Shown here one piece after another: positions 62,963 to 64,000 of a stretch of DNA of 64,000 bases; the first letter of the stretch is position 1; each line of letters opens with the position of its first letter. Made by a program: the position numbers and the translations under genes. The notes under the pieces were generated by a model, which was not told the origin of the DNA, did not search any database, and saw nothing but the letters and a program-made list of their open reading frames with translations. This stretch comes from Chitinophagales bacterium (GTDB lineage: Bacteria; Bacteroidota; Bacteroidia; Chitinophagales; Chitinophagaceae): contig JACJXQ010000008.1 of the NCBI GenBank assembly GCA_020636495.1, positions 2,356,001 to 2,420,000 of the forward strand. Reading direction: 5' to 3'.

Positions 62963-64000
62963 ATGTTATCAGATATTGAAATATCAAGGGCAGCAAAACT
63001 GAAACCAATCGCAGAGATCGCAGAACAGCAAGGTATAAAGGCAGACGACCTGATACCTTATGGCAGAACCAAAGCGAAAGTGCCACTTACGTACCTGAAT
63101 GAAGAAAACATCAAAAAGTGCAACCTGATATTGGTGACAGCCATAACCCCGAACAAAGCGGGTGTTGGTAAAACTGTAACCAGTGTAGCTACCTCACTGG
63201 GGCTTAACTATATAGGCAAAAAAGCTGCTGTAGCATTGCGCGAGCCCAGCCTTGGGCCTTGTTTTGGCATGAAAGGCGGTGCTGCAGGTGGCGGTTACAG
63301 CCAGGTGTTGCCGATGGAAGATATCAACCTGCACTTTACAGGCGATATGCACGCTATAACCTGTGCCAATAATATGTTATCTGCCCTGATAGATAACTAT
63401 CAATACCAGAACAGGAACAGCCCTGAAGCACTGAACAATATAGTTTGGCGCAGGGTACTGGACGTAAACGACCGTTCTTTACGTAACATGGTCAGCGGAC
63501 TGGGAGGCCTGTCTAACGGACTACCGACAGAAATGGGTTTTGATATCACCCCGGCATCGGAGATCATGGCACTCTTTTGCCTGTCCAGCAGTGTAGAAGA
63601 CCTGCAGGCCCGTATAGAGCGTGTAGTATTAGGCTATCGCCCAGACAAGTCTCCTTTTACGGTTAAAGACCTTGGGGTAGCTGAGTCGATCGTGGTTTTA
63701 TTGCGTGATGCTATTTTACCCAACCTGGTGCAAACAACAGAAAACACGCCCGCGTTTATTCATGGCGGACCTTTTGCCAATATCGCCCACGGATGTAACT
63801 CTGTACTGGCTACCAAAATGGCCATGAGTTGCAACGACTATGTAGTTACCGAATCTGGTTTTGGCAGCGACCTGGGTGCTGAGAAGTTCCTTGACATCAA
63901 ATGCCGTGTATCCGGCCTGAGGCCTAAAGCTACCATAATCGTGGTAACTACCGCAGCACTGAAACTGCATGGTGGTGTACATGCTGATGACATCAAAAAG
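62963..64000 (+). CDS. fhs: Formate-tetrahydrofolate ligase (partial at right edge)
   Basis: The frame is open from the ATG at 62963 to the window edge, 346 codons of a family of about 550-630. Landmarks: IPYGRTKAKV near the start, a P-loop NKAGVGKT, LREPSLGPCFGMKGGAAGGGYSQ, PMEDINLHFTGDMHAI and FIHGGPFANIAHGCNS. These are the family signatures of FTHFS, which makes 10-formyl-THF from formate, ATP and THF for one-carbon metabolism. Other members I know have the P-loop as TPAGEGKTT, so the NKAGVGKT form is a variant, still a valid GxxxxGKT. Upstream, TTGACA-N17-TAATTA lies at 62894-62922. The C-terminal half is outside the window. Confidence 0.93.
   Translation, partial: MLSDIEISRAAKLKPIAEIAEQQGIKADDLIPYGRTKAKVPLTYLNEENIKKCNLILVTAITPNKAGVGKTVTSVATSLGLNYIGKKAAVALREPSLGPCFGMKGGAAGGGYSQVLPMEDINLHFTGDMHAITCANNMLSALIDNYQYQNRNSPEALNNIVWRRVLDVNDRSLRNMVSGLGGLSNGLPTEMGFDITPASEIMALFCLSSSVEDLQARIERVVLGYRPDKSPFTVKDLGVAESIVVLLRDAILPNLVQTTENTPAFIHGGPFANIAHGCNSVLATKMAMSCNDYVVTESGFGSDLGAEKFLDIKCRVSGLRPKATIIVVTTAALKLHGGVHADDIKK

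Overview
The window looks like a chromosomal segment of a Bacteroidota bacterium, most likely near Chitinophagaceae (class Chitinophagia). The signs are a short primary sigma factor of about 289 residues, four secreted proteins with C-terminal type IX secretion (T9SS) sorting domains, an E1 alpha/beta fusion, a YfhO-type membrane protein, and promoters of the Bacteroidota form TTG-N19/20-TAnnTTTG. The genus is not determined; this rests on recognising families by eye.

Layout. 1-98 is the tail of an unknown lysine-rich gene and 141-1328 a secreted beta-barrel-like protein. 1438-7206 is a complete rRNA operon on the minus strand (16S, tRNA-Ile, tRNA-Ala, 23S, 5S, terminator) behind three tandem promoters, each with exactly 19 bp between its elements. 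7283-9778 is an Lhr-like helicase. 9825-12321 holds a T9SS cargo gene, an orphan phage terminase-small-subunit-like gene and two families of short hairpin repeats. 12548-15463 is a three-gene phosphorelay. 15435-26621 is mostly housekeeping: a methyltransferase, an acyl-CoA mutase, a DUF3810 protein, an orphan efflux adaptor, ispH, a large SBBP-repeat T9SS protein, a START-like protein and rpoD. 26678-33507 holds a TrmH-type methyltransferase and a type I restriction-modification operon (hsdR, a DUF559 nuclease gene, hsdM, hsdS). Its gene junctions carry repeated copies of a composite hairpin element. 33911-50361 holds a PLP decarboxylase, a SulP transporter, an SDR enzyme, a two-domain VOC protein, an acyltransferase, purine nucleoside phosphorylase, a compact five-gene minus-strand operon (YfhO, hexapeptide acyltransferase, flippase, Kir channel, ornithine aminotransferase) and a fused 2-oxoacid dehydrogenase E1. 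50493-55338 holds sugar-phosphate genes (phosphoglucomutase, transaldolase-like, phosphoglucose/phosphomannose isomerase), YraN and an SRP 4.5S RNA gene. 55718-64000 is rich in surface and secreted proteins and ends inside formate-tetrahydrofolate ligase.

How parts work together. The histidine kinase has no membrane segment and sits between a LuxR-type regulator and a receiver-only protein, which suggests a cytosolic phosphorelay. The hsd genes encode restriction, modification and specificity subunits of one enzyme. The YfhO, acyltransferase and flippase genes point to envelope or surface polysaccharide work.

Most unusual feature. The hairpin repeat family in the hsd region lies in one orientation at gene junctions, has been read into the hsdS coding sequence, brackets the small DUF559 nuclease gene, and shows a compensatory base-pair change between copies. 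A second, unrelated hairpin family flanks the terminase-like gene and also shows a compensatory change. A DUF559 nuclease linked to palindromic repeats, by analogy with RAYT/REP pairs, is the best candidate here for an undescribed system; it remains a hypothesis.
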